The translations under genes were made by a program, and so were the position numbers. Positions 7,849 to 16,759 of a stretch of 46,377 nt of DNA are shown in pieces (within the stretch, counting starts at the first letter, position 1; each line of letters begins with the position of its first letter). Under the pieces are notes generated by a model, which did no database searches, was not told the DNA's origin, and saw only the letters and a program-made list of their open reading frames with translations. The stretch spans positions 1-46,377 of the forward strand of contig JALZVT010000063.1 in the NCBI GenBank assembly GCA_023300545.1. Reading direction: 5' to 3'. The DNA is from Pseudomonadales bacterium (GTDB taxonomy: Bacteria; Pseudomonadota; Gammaproteobacteria; Pseudomonadales; Azotimanducaceae).

Positions 7849-8670
7849 ATGTCCGATACACAGCAGGTTACGCCACAGTCGAATGGTGAGCGCAAAGTAA
7901 CACTAACCTACGAAGGCAAGATTGCGGTGGTGCGGTTGAACCATCCTGAAGTCATGAATGCCGTGGGTCCTGAAATGTTGGCAGATTTCACCGATGTGGT
8001 TGATGAGCTCGCAGACAGCGACGCGCGCTGCATGTTGTTGACGGGTAACGGTAGGGGCTTCTGCGCCGGTGCAAATCTGCAGAGCCGGGCGGAGAACTCT
8101 GGCGCCAAGCCAAAGCCATCAGGTTCGGTGCTGCGGTCGGGTTATCACCCACTTCTGTTTGCGATTCGAGGGCTTGATATTCCGCTGGTGACTGCCGTGA
8201 ATGGTGCAGCGGCTGGCGTTGGCATGAGCTTTGCGCTGATGGGCGACATTGTTTGTGCGTCGAAGAAGGCATTCTTCCTGCAGGCGTTTGCACGCATTGG
8301 CTTGATTCCCGATGGTGGCTCTACTTTTATGTTGCCGCGGCTCATCGGTTGGGGGCGAGCGATGGAGTTGTCAATGCTCGCGGAACGCCTGCCTGCGGAA
8401 AAGGCGATGGAGTGGGGGCTGATTAATCGCCTCTATGATGACAATGAGCTGTTGCTGGATGGCGCTATGGAAATAGCGACCAAGCTTGCGGATGGACCAA
8501 AGTCGCTGGCGCTGATTCGTCGCGCTTACTGGGACAGTTGGCACAACAGCTACGAGCAGCAGCTTGATCTTGAGGCGCGCCTGCAGAATGAAGCTGGACG
8601 GAGCAGTGATTTTAAAGAGGGCGTTGGTGCGTTTCTCGAGAAGCGCGACGCGAAATTCACCGGGGAATAG
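7849..8670 (+). CDS. Enoyl-CoA hydratase/isomerase family protein, PaaG-like
   Basis: A crotonase of 273 residues. The oxyanion-hole segments are GRGFCAGANL and NGAAAGVGMSFALMGDIV. The active-site segment GLIPDGGSTFMLPRLIG has Asp where hydratases have a catalytic Glu, the pattern of PaaG-type isomerases and related enzymes. It may isomerise or hydrate an unsaturated or ring acyl-CoA. Start ATG with GGGAGAGGAGAAC just upstream. The lipoprotein gene starts 14 bp after its stop and is probably co-transcribed. The substrate cannot be decided. Confidence 0.88.
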   Translation: MSDTQQVTPQSNGERKVTLTYEGKIAVVRLNHPEVMNAVGPEMLADFTDVVDELADSDARCMLLTGNGRGFCAGANLQSRAENSGAKPKPSGSVLRSGYHPLLFAIRGLDIPLVTAVNGAAAGVGMSFALMGDIVCASKKAFFLQAFARIGLIPDGGSTFMLPRLIGWGRAMELSMLAERLPAEKAMEWGLINRLYDDNELLLDGAMEIATKLADGPKSLALIRRAYWDSWHNSYEQQLDLEARLQNEAGRSSDFKEGVGAFLEKRDAKFTGE

Positions 8671-8684
8671 AGCGCGACCTCCCC

Positions 8685-9536
8685 GTGGCCTGTCTGCGCT
8701 ATACCTTCATGCTGCTCGCAGCAGTTTGTTCGGGGCTGGCGGGGTGTACGACGCAGCCGCGTGCTGATGCGACGCTGAGCATTGCTGCGGCCGCTGGTGC
8801 GGCGACGAGTTACGTAACGGTGAATGGCTTTGAGTTGCTGGTAGTGCGGGGCCCCGCTGAAGGTTCTTTATTAGAAGCTGAAAGCTTGCACGTCTATATC
8901 GCGGGGGATGGGACGCCCTGGCGCGGTAATCAGGTGGCAAGGAATCCGGGGCCGTTCAAGCCTTTGGCGATTGAGCTCATGTTGCGGGATCCCGCGCCGT
9001 CGGTATTCCTCGGGCGGCCCTGCTATCACCTGCAAAGTGCATTCGCGGCGTCGAACTGCCGGCCTTCTCTGTGGAGTTTTGAACGTTTCAGCCCGCGAGT
9101 GGTTGCGGCGATGGCGGTTGGGTTGCGGCAGCTGTCGCGCGCAGCAGATGACGCGCCGTTGACGCTTATTGGGTACAGCGGCGGTGGCGTGCTCGCGGTA
9201 TTGCTGGCGCATGAGGTTGCTGCTGTTGACACTGTGGTGACCTTAGCGGCCCCATTGGATGTGTCTGCCTGGTCGGCGCACCACAACTATACCCCGCTGG
9301 TGGGCTCCCTCGATCCGGCACAGCTGCCCGTGTTGCGACGCAAACTGGTGGAATTACACTTTCAGGGTCGCAATGACCAGGAAGTGCCGCCGGCAATTAC
9401 TGAAGGTTACTTTGAAGCCCAGGAAACGGCTGGCAGAAATGTTGGTCGCCAGCTTGAAGCCCACCAGCACCGCTGCTGCTGGGTAAAGCATTGGCCTGAG
9501 ATGCTGCCCTTGGAGCACAGCAACTCCGAGCACTGA
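8685..9536 (+). CDS. Lipoprotein with alpha/beta-hydrolase fold
   Basis: A 283-residue protein beginning with a lipoprotein signal (FMLLAAVCSGLAGC, Cys at about residue 21). GYSGGG at about residues 163-168 is the nucleophile elbow with Ser as nucleophile. GRNDQEVPP carries the likely acid residue, and the His in WVKHWPE near the end is the likely base. Such proteins are esterases or lipases anchored in the envelope. The GTG at 8685 is the most likely start, with an ATG at 8709 as the alternative. It lies 14 bp after the crotonase gene, suggesting one transcript. I do not recognise a named family. Confidence 0.75.
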   Translation: MACLRYTFMLLAAVCSGLAGCTTQPRADATLSIAAAAGAATSYVTVNGFELLVVRGPAEGSLLEAESLHVYIAGDGTPWRGNQVARNPGPFKPLAIELMLRDPAPSVFLGRPCYHLQSAFAASNCRPSLWSFERFSPRVVAAMAVGLRQLSRAADDAPLTLIGYSGGGVLAVLLAHEVAAVDTVVTLAAPLDVSAWSAHHNYTPLVGSLDPAQLPVLRRKLVELHFQGRNDQEVPPAITEGYFEAQETAGRNVGRQLEAHQHRCCWVKHWPEMLPLEHSNSEH

Positions 9537-9740
9537 TCTAGGTGTGTTGTGTGATCTGTTTCCGTGGCATTTGTCATCGCGCGACACTTTTAGTCTTCTC
9601 AGGCGCTTTGTCCGACCCTAAGTTCTAAATAGCCAACGACTTCACCAAATGTAAACTCTGCTCTGTCTACAGTGCACGATCGAACGCGCTCACGTTTTCT
9701 GCGCGCGTGAATGTGACTCATGCACCAGGGCAGGTAGACG

Positions 9741-11255
9741 ATGACGGACAATGTGGATATCGGCGACGACAATGTGGTGGCTGATCAGTCAACTGTAGTC
9801 CGTCCTCCCGCCTCACCGGTTGTCGATGAGGGGGCCACTGTCGTGCGTTCTGCAGGCGAGCACACCATGGTAATGGATCACGGCGCCGCTTTGCCGCCAA
9901 CCGAGTTACTTGGTTCTGATGACGACGACGCTATTCCCGACCTTGAAGTAGGGTCGATACTGAAAGATCGTTTTACGATTGAGGCCGTACTCGGCCGTGG
10001 TGGCATGGGAGTTGTCTATCGCGCGATTGATCTGCGCAAGCAGGAGACCGGTGACCGCGACCCCTATATCGCTCTAAAGGTTTTGTCTGAAAAATTCCGC
10101 CGCGACCCGCGCATGGTGATGGCACTCCAGCGAGAATCGCGGAAATCCCAGACGTTGGCCCACCCGGCTATCGCGACAGTCTATGATTTTGACCGTGACG
10201 GCGATGTTGTTTACCTCACTATGGAAGTGCTGCAAGGCCAGCCGCTGGATGAAGTCATCAAAGAATATCCGGATGGCATGGATAGCAACAAGGCCATCAA
10301 AATCATGCGTGGGCTCTGTCTAGGTCTTGCTTATGCGCACAACAAAAACATCATCCACTCCGACTTTAAACCCGGTAACGTTTTCCTGACAGACGAAGGC
10401 AATACCAAAATTCTGGATTTTGGTATTGCACGTGCGGCACCTGCCAATACTTTTGGTAACTCGTCTACGCTCCCAGGCGCTGACAGGGGCGTGGATAAGA
10501 TGGCTGAGTCTGCCGGTGTGGATTTTGATGCCGGTGACCTTGGAGCGCTCACGCCGGCTTATGCCAGCTGTGAGATGTTTGAGCAGAAAGATCCTCATCC
10601 CGCGGATGATGTGTACGCCCTTGCTATTGTTTGTTACCAACTTCTAACCGGTAAACACCCTTTCCGATTTGCCCCTGCTACTGCGGCGCGCGAAGAGCAG
10701 ATGGTGCCTGCACCTATTCCTGGGTTGAAACGGCGTCAGTGGAAAGCCATTGTCAAAGGCCTATCTTTTGAGCGTGAGACGCGTACTCAACATGCCGCAG
10801 ATTTTTTGGCAGAACTCGATGGTTCGTCTAAATTTCGCCTTGCCCTTGGAGCTTCGGTACTTTTACTGGCTACAACCGGTGGGTACCTAGCCTACGACCA
10901 GTACCAGCAAGCGCTGGTCGCACGCCCCGATGTGCCTTTTGCCACGTTGGCCATCGAGCAGCAGACTTCTTTTACCGCGTTTATGAGCGATGGAGATCAG
11001 TTGCGGCGTTTTAACGACATGCAAAACGCTCTGGATTCTTATCTCGATGCCTATCGATTGCACCCGCGTAATCCACAGGCGGTTGAGCGTATTGAAAGCC
11101 TGATTGCTCAGCTAGTGAGTCAGGTCGTCGCTTCGAAGGATGACCGTTCGATTAAGGCGCTTGCATCGAATATTGAAGCCATTGCTAACGAAGATGATTT
11201 TTTGCGGCGCAAAGACAGTCTTCGCGCCGCCCTAGTAACGCTTCGTAACCCATAA
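9741..11255 (+). CDS. Transmembrane Ser/Thr protein kinase
   Basis: A Hanks-type kinase of 504 residues. After about 70 acidic, Thr-rich residues comes the glycine loop VLGRGGMGVVY (about 83-93), the ATP-binding Lys in IALKVL (about 113), the catalytic loop HSDFKPGN (about 204-211; Arg of HRD replaced by Ser), DFGIARA (about 225) and ALTPAYASCEMFE (P+1 loop). A single membrane helix lies at about 367-389 (LALGASVLLLATTGGYLAY). It is followed by a C-terminal domain of about 115 residues with TPR-like helices that should face the periplasm. RBS-like CAGGTAG precedes the ATG. It is the first gene of a set with the caspase-like gene 41 bp downstream and the autotransporter gene. Lack of the HRD arginine suggests activation without the usual activation-loop phosphate contact. 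The role in signalling across the membrane is inferred. Confidence 0.92.
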   Translation: MTDNVDIGDDNVVADQSTVVRPPASPVVDEGATVVRSAGEHTMVMDHGAALPPTELLGSDDDDAIPDLEVGSILKDRFTIEAVLGRGGMGVVYRAIDLRKQETGDRDPYIALKVLSEKFRRDPRMVMALQRESRKSQTLAHPAIATVYDFDRDGDVVYLTMEVLQGQPLDEVIKEYPDGMDSNKAIKIMRGLCLGLAYAHNKNIIHSDFKPGNVFLTDEGNTKILDFGIARAAPANTFGNSSTLPGADRGVDKMAESAGVDFDAGDLGALTPAYASCEMFEQKDPHPADDVYALAIVCYQLLTGKHPFRFAPATAAREEQMVPAPIPGLKRRQWKAIVKGLSFERETRTQHAADFLAELDGSSKFRLALGASVLLLATTGGYLAYDQYQQALVARPDVPFATLAIEQQTSFTAFMSDGDQLRRFNDMQNALDSYLDAYRLHPRNPQAVERIESLIAQLVSQVVASKDDRSIKALASNIEAIANEDDFLRRKDSLRAALVTLRNP

Positions 11256-11296
11256 AATTTCATCAGCAGGCCGCTAGCCTGTTTGGGACTGATCCT

Positions 11297-13039
11297 ATGA
11301 ATACCATACTGACGCGCTCCTCGGGAGCAACCAACAGCGTTGCTCTGATCACCAAGTGTATTGGTTTGCTGCTGCTTGCCGGTCTTGTTGGCGAAGGCGC
11401 AGCAGCCAAGCGTAAGGTGGACAAAAACGCGATGCAGGGCTTCGAAACAGTTGCCGACTTACACGTTGTTGATTGCCTTTTACCGGGTCAGGTGCGCCGC
11501 CTTGGGTCTCGAACCTATCTGACTGCCCGGCGACCGATTCAGGCCACTGCCGGTGACTGTCGTACCCGGGGTGGAGAGTATGTTGAATACGACCGCGCCG
11601 ACTATAAAACCGCGCTTAGAGTGTGGATGCCTGCAGCAGAGTCTGGTGACGCCGAGGCTCAGGCTCACGTGGGTGAAATATTTGAACGCGGACTCGGTGG
11701 CGAACCCAACTATCCGGCTGCGCTTACCTGGTACCGAAAGTCTGCCGCGCAAGGTAATACCCGGGCCCAGTTCAATCTAGGCACCATGCATGAGCAGGGG
11801 CAGGGCGTGCCCAAGAGCCAGTTGGAAGCGTTGAACTGGTATCGCCAAGCGTGGGGCCTAAAAGCAGACGACCTCATGTTCGCATCCGCTGCCAATCGCG
11901 AGCGGGATGCCCTTCGAGAGGAGCTTGGCAAAGCACTGAAGCAGAAGAATATGCAGGTCGAGTTGTTGCGGAGACAGTTGGGTGATCTGGAAACCAGGCT
12001 GTCGGCGAGTGCCGCAGGCAAGGAACAATCGCAGCTAGAAACCGAAACGCTAAGGGGGTTGATCACTCAGCTAGAAACCCAAGCGCGTGAGAGCGAGCAG
12101 AAATTGGCTGAGTTGCCGCCTGCCCAAGTGACAGCTGCGACGCCAGAAGTAACTCTCCTTGCGGACAACGGAAAACCAAAAACTCGCTCTGCTGGCGAGA
12201 AAAGAAACAAAAAGTCTAAACGTCGTAGCGTGCTGAAGAGCGAAAAAGCCAAAGCCCGTGAATACAAGAAGATGAAGTTGGGCCGTTACTACGCGTTGCT
12301 TATTGGTAACGAGACCTACACCGAGATGGAAGATCTGGATACGCCGCTCAGTGACATTAGCCGCGCCAAAAGCATTCTAGAAGATAAGTACGATTTCACC
12401 GTATTCACGGTGTCTAATGGCGACAACATCGCGGTGATGCAGGCGATTAACGATTTAAACGACGTACTCAAACCCGAAGACAATCTACTGCTATTCTACG
12501 CCGGTCACGGCAGTCGCCTGCAGCAGGGCAAAGGCGAGATTGGCTATTGGCTGCCTGCCAATGCAGAACTGCCACCGCGCAATACCTACTGGGTGCCGAA
12601 TGAATTTGTTACTGGCCATCTGGCACGCTTCAATGCCAAGCGCGTGCTGGTGGTGTCTGATTCGTGCTATTCCGGGCTGCTGTCGTCCGAGCCTAGCTTT
12701 CTGATGATGGGGCAGAACGATGCCAACTACGCTGACCTCGACTTTCTGAAGTTCAAGCTCACTAAGAAATCCCGTTTGTTGCTTACCTCTGGAGGCGATC
12801 AGCCGGTGTTAGATGGTGGTGGTAACGGTACGAACTCCGTTTTTGCGAGTGCTTTTCTTGATGAACTCGAAAGTAATAACGTCCTGTTATCAAGTCCGGG
12901 GCTGTTTATGCGTATTCGCGATCGAGTGGAATCCGCAGCGGCGGGCAGCAACTTTACCCAGCGCCCAGAGTTCAAAACGATCAAGTCAGCTGGCCACGAG
13001 GTTGGTGACTTTTTCTTCCTGCCCACCGCGCTCCGGTAA
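11297..13039 (+). CDS. Exported caspase-like (C14) protease with Sel1 repeats
   Basis: A 580-residue protein. A signal peptide (residues 1-37, core CIGLLLLAGLVGEGAAA) precedes about two Sel1-type TPR repeats (about 102-190; AEAQAHVGEIFERG and TRAQFNLGTMHEQG). A Gln/Glu-rich coiled coil (about 200-265) and a basic linker (about 290-320, rich in Lys and Arg) follow. The caspase domain (about 325-575) contains YYALLIGNETY, the catalytic His404 in FYAGHGS and Cys457 in VVSDSCYSG. Both dyad residues are intact. Metacaspase-like enzymes usually cleave after Arg or Lys, and the basic linker could be an autoprocessing site (inference). It sits between the kinase gene (41 bp upstream) and the autotransporter gene (92 bp downstream). 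A periplasmic location would place it between them in space too. Confidence 0.92.
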   Translation: MNTILTRSSGATNSVALITKCIGLLLLAGLVGEGAAAKRKVDKNAMQGFETVADLHVVDCLLPGQVRRLGSRTYLTARRPIQATAGDCRTRGGEYVEYDRADYKTALRVWMPAAESGDAEAQAHVGEIFERGLGGEPNYPAALTWYRKSAAQGNTRAQFNLGTMHEQGQGVPKSQLEALNWYRQAWGLKADDLMFASAANRERDALREELGKALKQKNMQVELLRRQLGDLETRLSASAAGKEQSQLETETLRGLITQLETQARESEQKLAELPPAQVTAATPEVTLLADNGKPKTRSAGEKRNKKSKRRSVLKSEKAKAREYKKMKLGRYYALLIGNETYTEMEDLDTPLSDISRAKSILEDKYDFTVFTVSNGDNIAVMQAINDLNDVLKPEDNLLLFYAGHGSRLQQGKGEIGYWLPANAELPPRNTYWVPNEFVTGHLARFNAKRVLVVSDSCYSGLLSSEPSFLMMGQNDANYADLDFLKFKLTKKSRLLLTSGGDQPVLDGGGNGTNSVFASAFLDELESNNVLLSSPGLFMRIRDRVESAAAGSNFTQRPEFKTIKSAGHEVGDFFFLPTALR

Positions 13040-13131
13040 CTATTAAACCCAGTTAATACCACGTACATGCGCTGACGATTCGAACAACGGGTCGAGATGT
13101 TGGTGCAAAAAACCAGAAAAGGAATCTGAGA

Positions 13132-16100
13132 TTGTTTCAATCTATAAGCAGAACGCGGAAGTTCGTTGGACTGACGCTTGCTCTAGTGCTGACGACATCA
13201 AGCCTCGAAGCGAACGCGAGTGTAGTTTCATACGAACTATTCGCGGCCCCGGTAAGCGAAAGTAGCCCTTCGGTTGAGGTTACCTTTCGGCTGACTGCAG
13301 AAATTGACTTCGTCAATGAAGGCGATGACACCTGCCTCATCGATGGGCAGATATTCATCGGCGGGGGGAACATTAGTGGTGCTATTGCCGAAGATGGAAC
13401 GGACTATCTTTCGGGAGGTGTTGATACCGCCTTTGACGACAGCATACTTCAGGCTACTGGGTCGTTTCAGCGGGACTATACGTTCACGTTACCAATTGTT
13501 GGGGATCAACTGGTAGAACCTCGCGAAGAACAGTATTCGCTGACCTATGAACCCCAAAACAGCTTGCAAGGGTTCTGTTTTGGTCAGCCTATCCCGTCAA
13601 TTATTGAATCTACGGGTTTGATTCTGGATGACGACGTGTTGGAGATTGCTTTTGAAGCTAACTCGGTAGAGCAGCCAGAATCACAGGGCGCAGTAAATGT
13701 GCTTGTCGCGGTGGTGAATCCACAGGACGCGCCGCAATCGTTTCAGGCCGGTGTTGTCATCCAGACGACCTCTGGCTCAGCGATAGTGGATGAAGACTTT
13801 GTTCAGGTGGCCCAGAATTTCGATTTTTCACTCCCGCTGTTGAGCCAAAATATTTCTGTTTCAGTCATAGATGATGAGGCGGTAGAGGCTGATGAAACCT
13901 TTGCTATCGAGGGCGGTACGGTTACCGCCGTTGACGGCTCGGGGTTTCCTATTCTGGCAGCGCTTAGTAACAGTGTAACCGTTACGATTCTAAACGACGA
14001 TATTCCGGACAGGCTGGCTATTAGCTCGCCATCGGTGACGGTGGCAGAGAATGCGGTTAATGCCCTGGTTTCTGTAGTGCGTAGCGGCTCGCTTGCTGGC
14101 CCGGTGTCGGTAAACTATGCGACAACCGCTGGCACAGCCGTTGCGGGGTCTGACTTTCAGGCGGCTAGTGGCACCCTTAACTTCGCTGATGGTGAGGCTG
14201 GTCCACTGACGATTACCATCGCTCTGGTGGACGATGCATTGCATGAGCAAACCGAAGAGTTTGAACTGTTCTTGAGCGCCCCCGTAAATGCGGAGTTGGG
14301 AGTAGGCAACGCAATCGTCGAGATCACAGACGATGACACTGACCAGCTTGGATTTACATTGGCAAGCCAAACAATCGACGAGGCTGCAGGCAGTGTGACC
14401 CTCGGTGTGACTCGAGTGGGTGCTGCGCTCGAAGAGATTTCGGTGGTTTTTGCTACCACAGACGGTACCGCTTCGGGCGGCACAGACTTTACAACGACCA
14501 CTGGCACGTTGATTTTTCCGGCGGGTGAGCTTGGACCGCTGACGATCACCGTACCTGTAACCGATGATGCAATCGATGAAGTGGATGAGACCTTCCAACT
14601 AACGCTCAGTGCTCCGGTCGGTCCGGTTACTCTGACGCAGTCGACGACAACGGTATCAATTCGGGATGATGACGAGCCGGCAGTGTCGGGGTCAACGGGG
14701 ATTGTGATGTTTTTGGCGCCCAGTTTGAGTGTTGACGAAGATAGCGGGAGTTTGACCATCAACGTGACGCGACAGAGCGGCACAGCGGGCCCAGTGTCGG
14801 TCGATTATTCCGCAGCTGCGGGCACCGCCGGTCCGGGTGACGATTACCTGCTGACGCCTGGAACGCTCAGCTGGGCTGATGGTGAGGCCGGAGAAAGATC
14901 GTTTACAGTCTCAATTGTTGATGACGTGGACGTCGAAGAGGCTGAATCGTTTAGCCTAGAGTTAACCAATTTCTCCCCCGTCGGAGCTGCCGGTTTGTCG
15001 CCGAGCATGTCAATTACAATCAACGACAATGATGTGTCGGCCATTGACGGCGTAATCAATTTTGTCAGTGACAGCGTAACGGTCAATGAAGCGGATGGCT
15101 CGGTCGATTTAGAAGTGGCCCGTTCCGGTACACCAACCGGGCTTGCATCGATTGACTGGTCGACCACCGCAGACAGTGCAGTAGACGGTGACGATTTTGT
15201 CGCCGCCAGCGGTACGCTAGTCTGGCAAGACGGTGACTCGACTAACAAGACCATTAGTGTGGAGCTTGTGTCAGACATCGATATAGAAGGTGTTGAGGAA
15301 TTTTCAGTCGGATTGTTGAATGCTCAGGGCGCAACCGCTGGCGACACGCTGACGGCCATTGTTTCAATATCTGATGTGGGCGTTGATCTTGCCGAGATAG
15401 CTGGGCTATCAGAAGAGCAGGCAGAGATTGCTGCGGTGCTCGATAACAGCTGTGCGAATCTGATTGCGAATAGCACCTCACTGACGGCTGACCAGCAAGA
15501 TTTGCTGTTTATTTGCGGTACGTTACGCAACGGCCAGGAAAATTCCGCTCAGGCAAGTGCAGCCATTGATGCGGTCAGCGGTGATGAGCTGATAGTTGGC
15601 GCAACCAGCACCGCCATAACGTCAGGATTGCAAAACACTGCCGTTTCAAACCGACTCTCGAGATTGCGTTCAGGTAACACGGGCAGTTTTGATGTTTCCG
15701 GCCTAGCGATTGAGGTTGATGGGCAATACCTAAGCGGTGCCGTGCTAAAAGAACTGATGGGTGCTCTGACAGGTGGCGCAGCCAGTGGTGATGATGCGGG
15801 TAACGACAGTGAATTCGGTCGACTAAGCTACTATGTCAATGGCCGCCTGGATTTTGGTGAGAAGAATGAAGACGAGCCTAATGGCTATGATTTTGACGCC
15901 CAGATGTTCATGTTTGGTGCGGACTACCGGTTGCGAGACAATCTGTTTGTTGGCGCAGCGGTCTCTTACGAAATGGCAGACGTGAAATTTGCGCAGGGTG
16001 GCGGTCTGGATGTTGGCGGCTGGAAGGGTTCGATTTATGGCGGCTATTTTAGTGGCGAATCATTTTACCTTGACGCTCAGGCTTCTTATGGTCGCAGTGA

Positions 16101-16692
16101 TTACGACTCGGAACGACGCATTCAGTATGACTATGTCGGCGGCAGCGTCGATCGTACAGCCGACGGAGACACCACCGGTGATCAGATAGCGCTTGGGATC
16201 GGGTCAGGCTTTGATTTCAATCGGGGGCGCCTGACATTTGGTCCAAACGTCGCTTTGTCGTTCATTGATGTCGGCGTAAAGTCGTTCAGCGAATCAGGGG
16301 CAGGTGGTCTCAATCTTGACATTGGTCATCAACAGCAGCAGTCGTTAACGCTGACGACAGGTGCACACCTGAGCTATGTGTTTAATACCAAGTTTGGTGT
16401 TTTGATACCCAACGCACGAGTCGATTACATCCATGAATTCTTGGATGCCCCAGAATTCAGCACGGTACGCTTCTCGTCCGATCCATTAGGCAACGACCCA
16501 TCCGCGGCTGTCACGTCACTGCGCGTGCAAGCGGAAGTGATCGACCCGAACTATCTGCTGTGGTCGGTAGGAACCTCTGCGCAGTTTGTGCGCGGCTTTT
16601 CCGGGTATTTGAACTATCAGAGTGCGGAAGGGTATTCCGGCCTGAAACTGCAACAAGTTGCTTATGGGTTTAGATATGAGAAAGCGTTCTAG
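13132..16692 (+). CDS. Calx-beta repeat autotransporter (surface protein)
   Basis: A protein of 1186 residues. A signal peptide ends near residue 30 (SLEANASVV). Then come a divergent first domain (about 30-173) and five Calx-beta domains, each ending in a DDD/NDD/NDND calcium-binding turn (about 175-290, 291-405, 406-520, 527-640, 641-750). A linker of about 145 residues holds two Cys. The C-terminal autotransporter beta-barrel (about 896-1186) ends in aromatic residues (FRYEKAF), as expected for BAM recognition. The TTG start has AGGAAT upstream and fits the signal peptide; no better start is in frame. The acidic repeats suggest a Ca2+-stiffened adhesin or stalk. It is the third gene after the kinase and caspase genes and is a plausible substrate of the latter (inference). 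Confidence 0.92.
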   Translation: MFQSISRTRKFVGLTLALVLTTSSLEANASVVSYELFAAPVSESSPSVEVTFRLTAEIDFVNEGDDTCLIDGQIFIGGGNISGAIAEDGTDYLSGGVDTAFDDSILQATGSFQRDYTFTLPIVGDQLVEPREEQYSLTYEPQNSLQGFCFGQPIPSIIESTGLILDDDVLEIAFEANSVEQPESQGAVNVLVAVVNPQDAPQSFQAGVVIQTTSGSAIVDEDFVQVAQNFDFSLPLLSQNISVSVIDDEAVEADETFAIEGGTVTAVDGSGFPILAALSNSVTVTILNDDIPDRLAISSPSVTVAENAVNALVSVVRSGSLAGPVSVNYATTAGTAVAGSDFQAASGTLNFADGEAGPLTITIALVDDALHEQTEEFELFLSAPVNAELGVGNAIVEITDDDTDQLGFTLASQTIDEAAGSVTLGVTRVGAALEEISVVFATTDGTASGGTDFTTTTGTLIFPAGELGPLTITVPVTDDAIDEVDETFQLTLSAPVGPVTLTQSTTTVSIRDDDEPAVSGSTGIVMFLAPSLSVDEDSGSLTINVTRQSGTAGPVSVDYSAAAGTAGPGDDYLLTPGTLSWADGEAGERSFTVSIVDDVDVEEAESFSLELTNFSPVGAAGLSPSMSITINDNDVSAIDGVINFVSDSVTVNEADGSVDLEVARSGTPTGLASIDWSTTADSAVDGDDFVAASGTLVWQDGDSTNKTISVELVSDIDIEGVEEFSVGLLNAQGATAGDTLTAIVSISDVGVDLAEIAGLSEEQAEIAAVLDNSCANLIANSTSLTADQQDLLFICGTLRNGQENSAQASAAIDAVSGDELIVGATSTAITSGLQNTAVSNRLSRLRSGNTGSFDVSGLAIEVDGQYLSGAVLKELMGALTGGAASGDDAGNDSEFGRLSYYVNGRLDFGEKNEDEPNGYDFDAQMFMFGADYRLRDNLFVGAAVSYEMADVKFAQGGGLDVGGWKGSIYGGYFSGESFYLDAQASYGRSDYDSERRIQYDYVGGSVDRTADGDTTGDQIALGIGSGFDFNRGRLTFGPNVALSFIDVGVKSFSESGAGGLNLDIGHQQQQSLTLTTGAHLSYVFNTKFGVLIPNARVDYIHEFLDAPEFSTVRFSSDPLGNDPSAAVTSLRVQAEVIDPNYLLWSVGTSAQFVRGFSGYLNYQSAEGYSGLKLQQVAYGFRYEKAF

Positions 16693-16725
16693 TAGGCCCA
16701 GGGCGCGTGAGCGCTGTATAGAGCT

Positions 16726-16759
16726 AGACAGGGAGTTGAATACATTCAGTGCCCTGTCT
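16726..16759. terminator. Nested hairpin between convergent genes
   Basis: AGACAGGG (16726-16733) pairs with CCCTGTCT (16752-16759), and inside it TGAAT (16737-16741) pairs with ATTCA (16744-16748). It fills the gap between the autotransporter stop and the helicase stop. There is no U-run on either strand, so it is a likely bidirectional 3'-end hairpin rather than a proven intrinsic terminator. Confidence 0.55.

Noticed and set aside
14157-14783. Open frame of 208 codons antisense to the autotransporter gene
   Set aside because: Its Ser/Thr/Val-rich product is the mirror of the Calx-beta repeat coding sequence; no start signal and no family resemblance.
9741-16692. Anti-phage defence operon (caspase-containing)
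   Set aside because: Caspase effectors of defence systems act in the cytoplasm; here the caspase has a signal peptide and the third gene is an outer-membrane autotransporter, so a surface role fits better.
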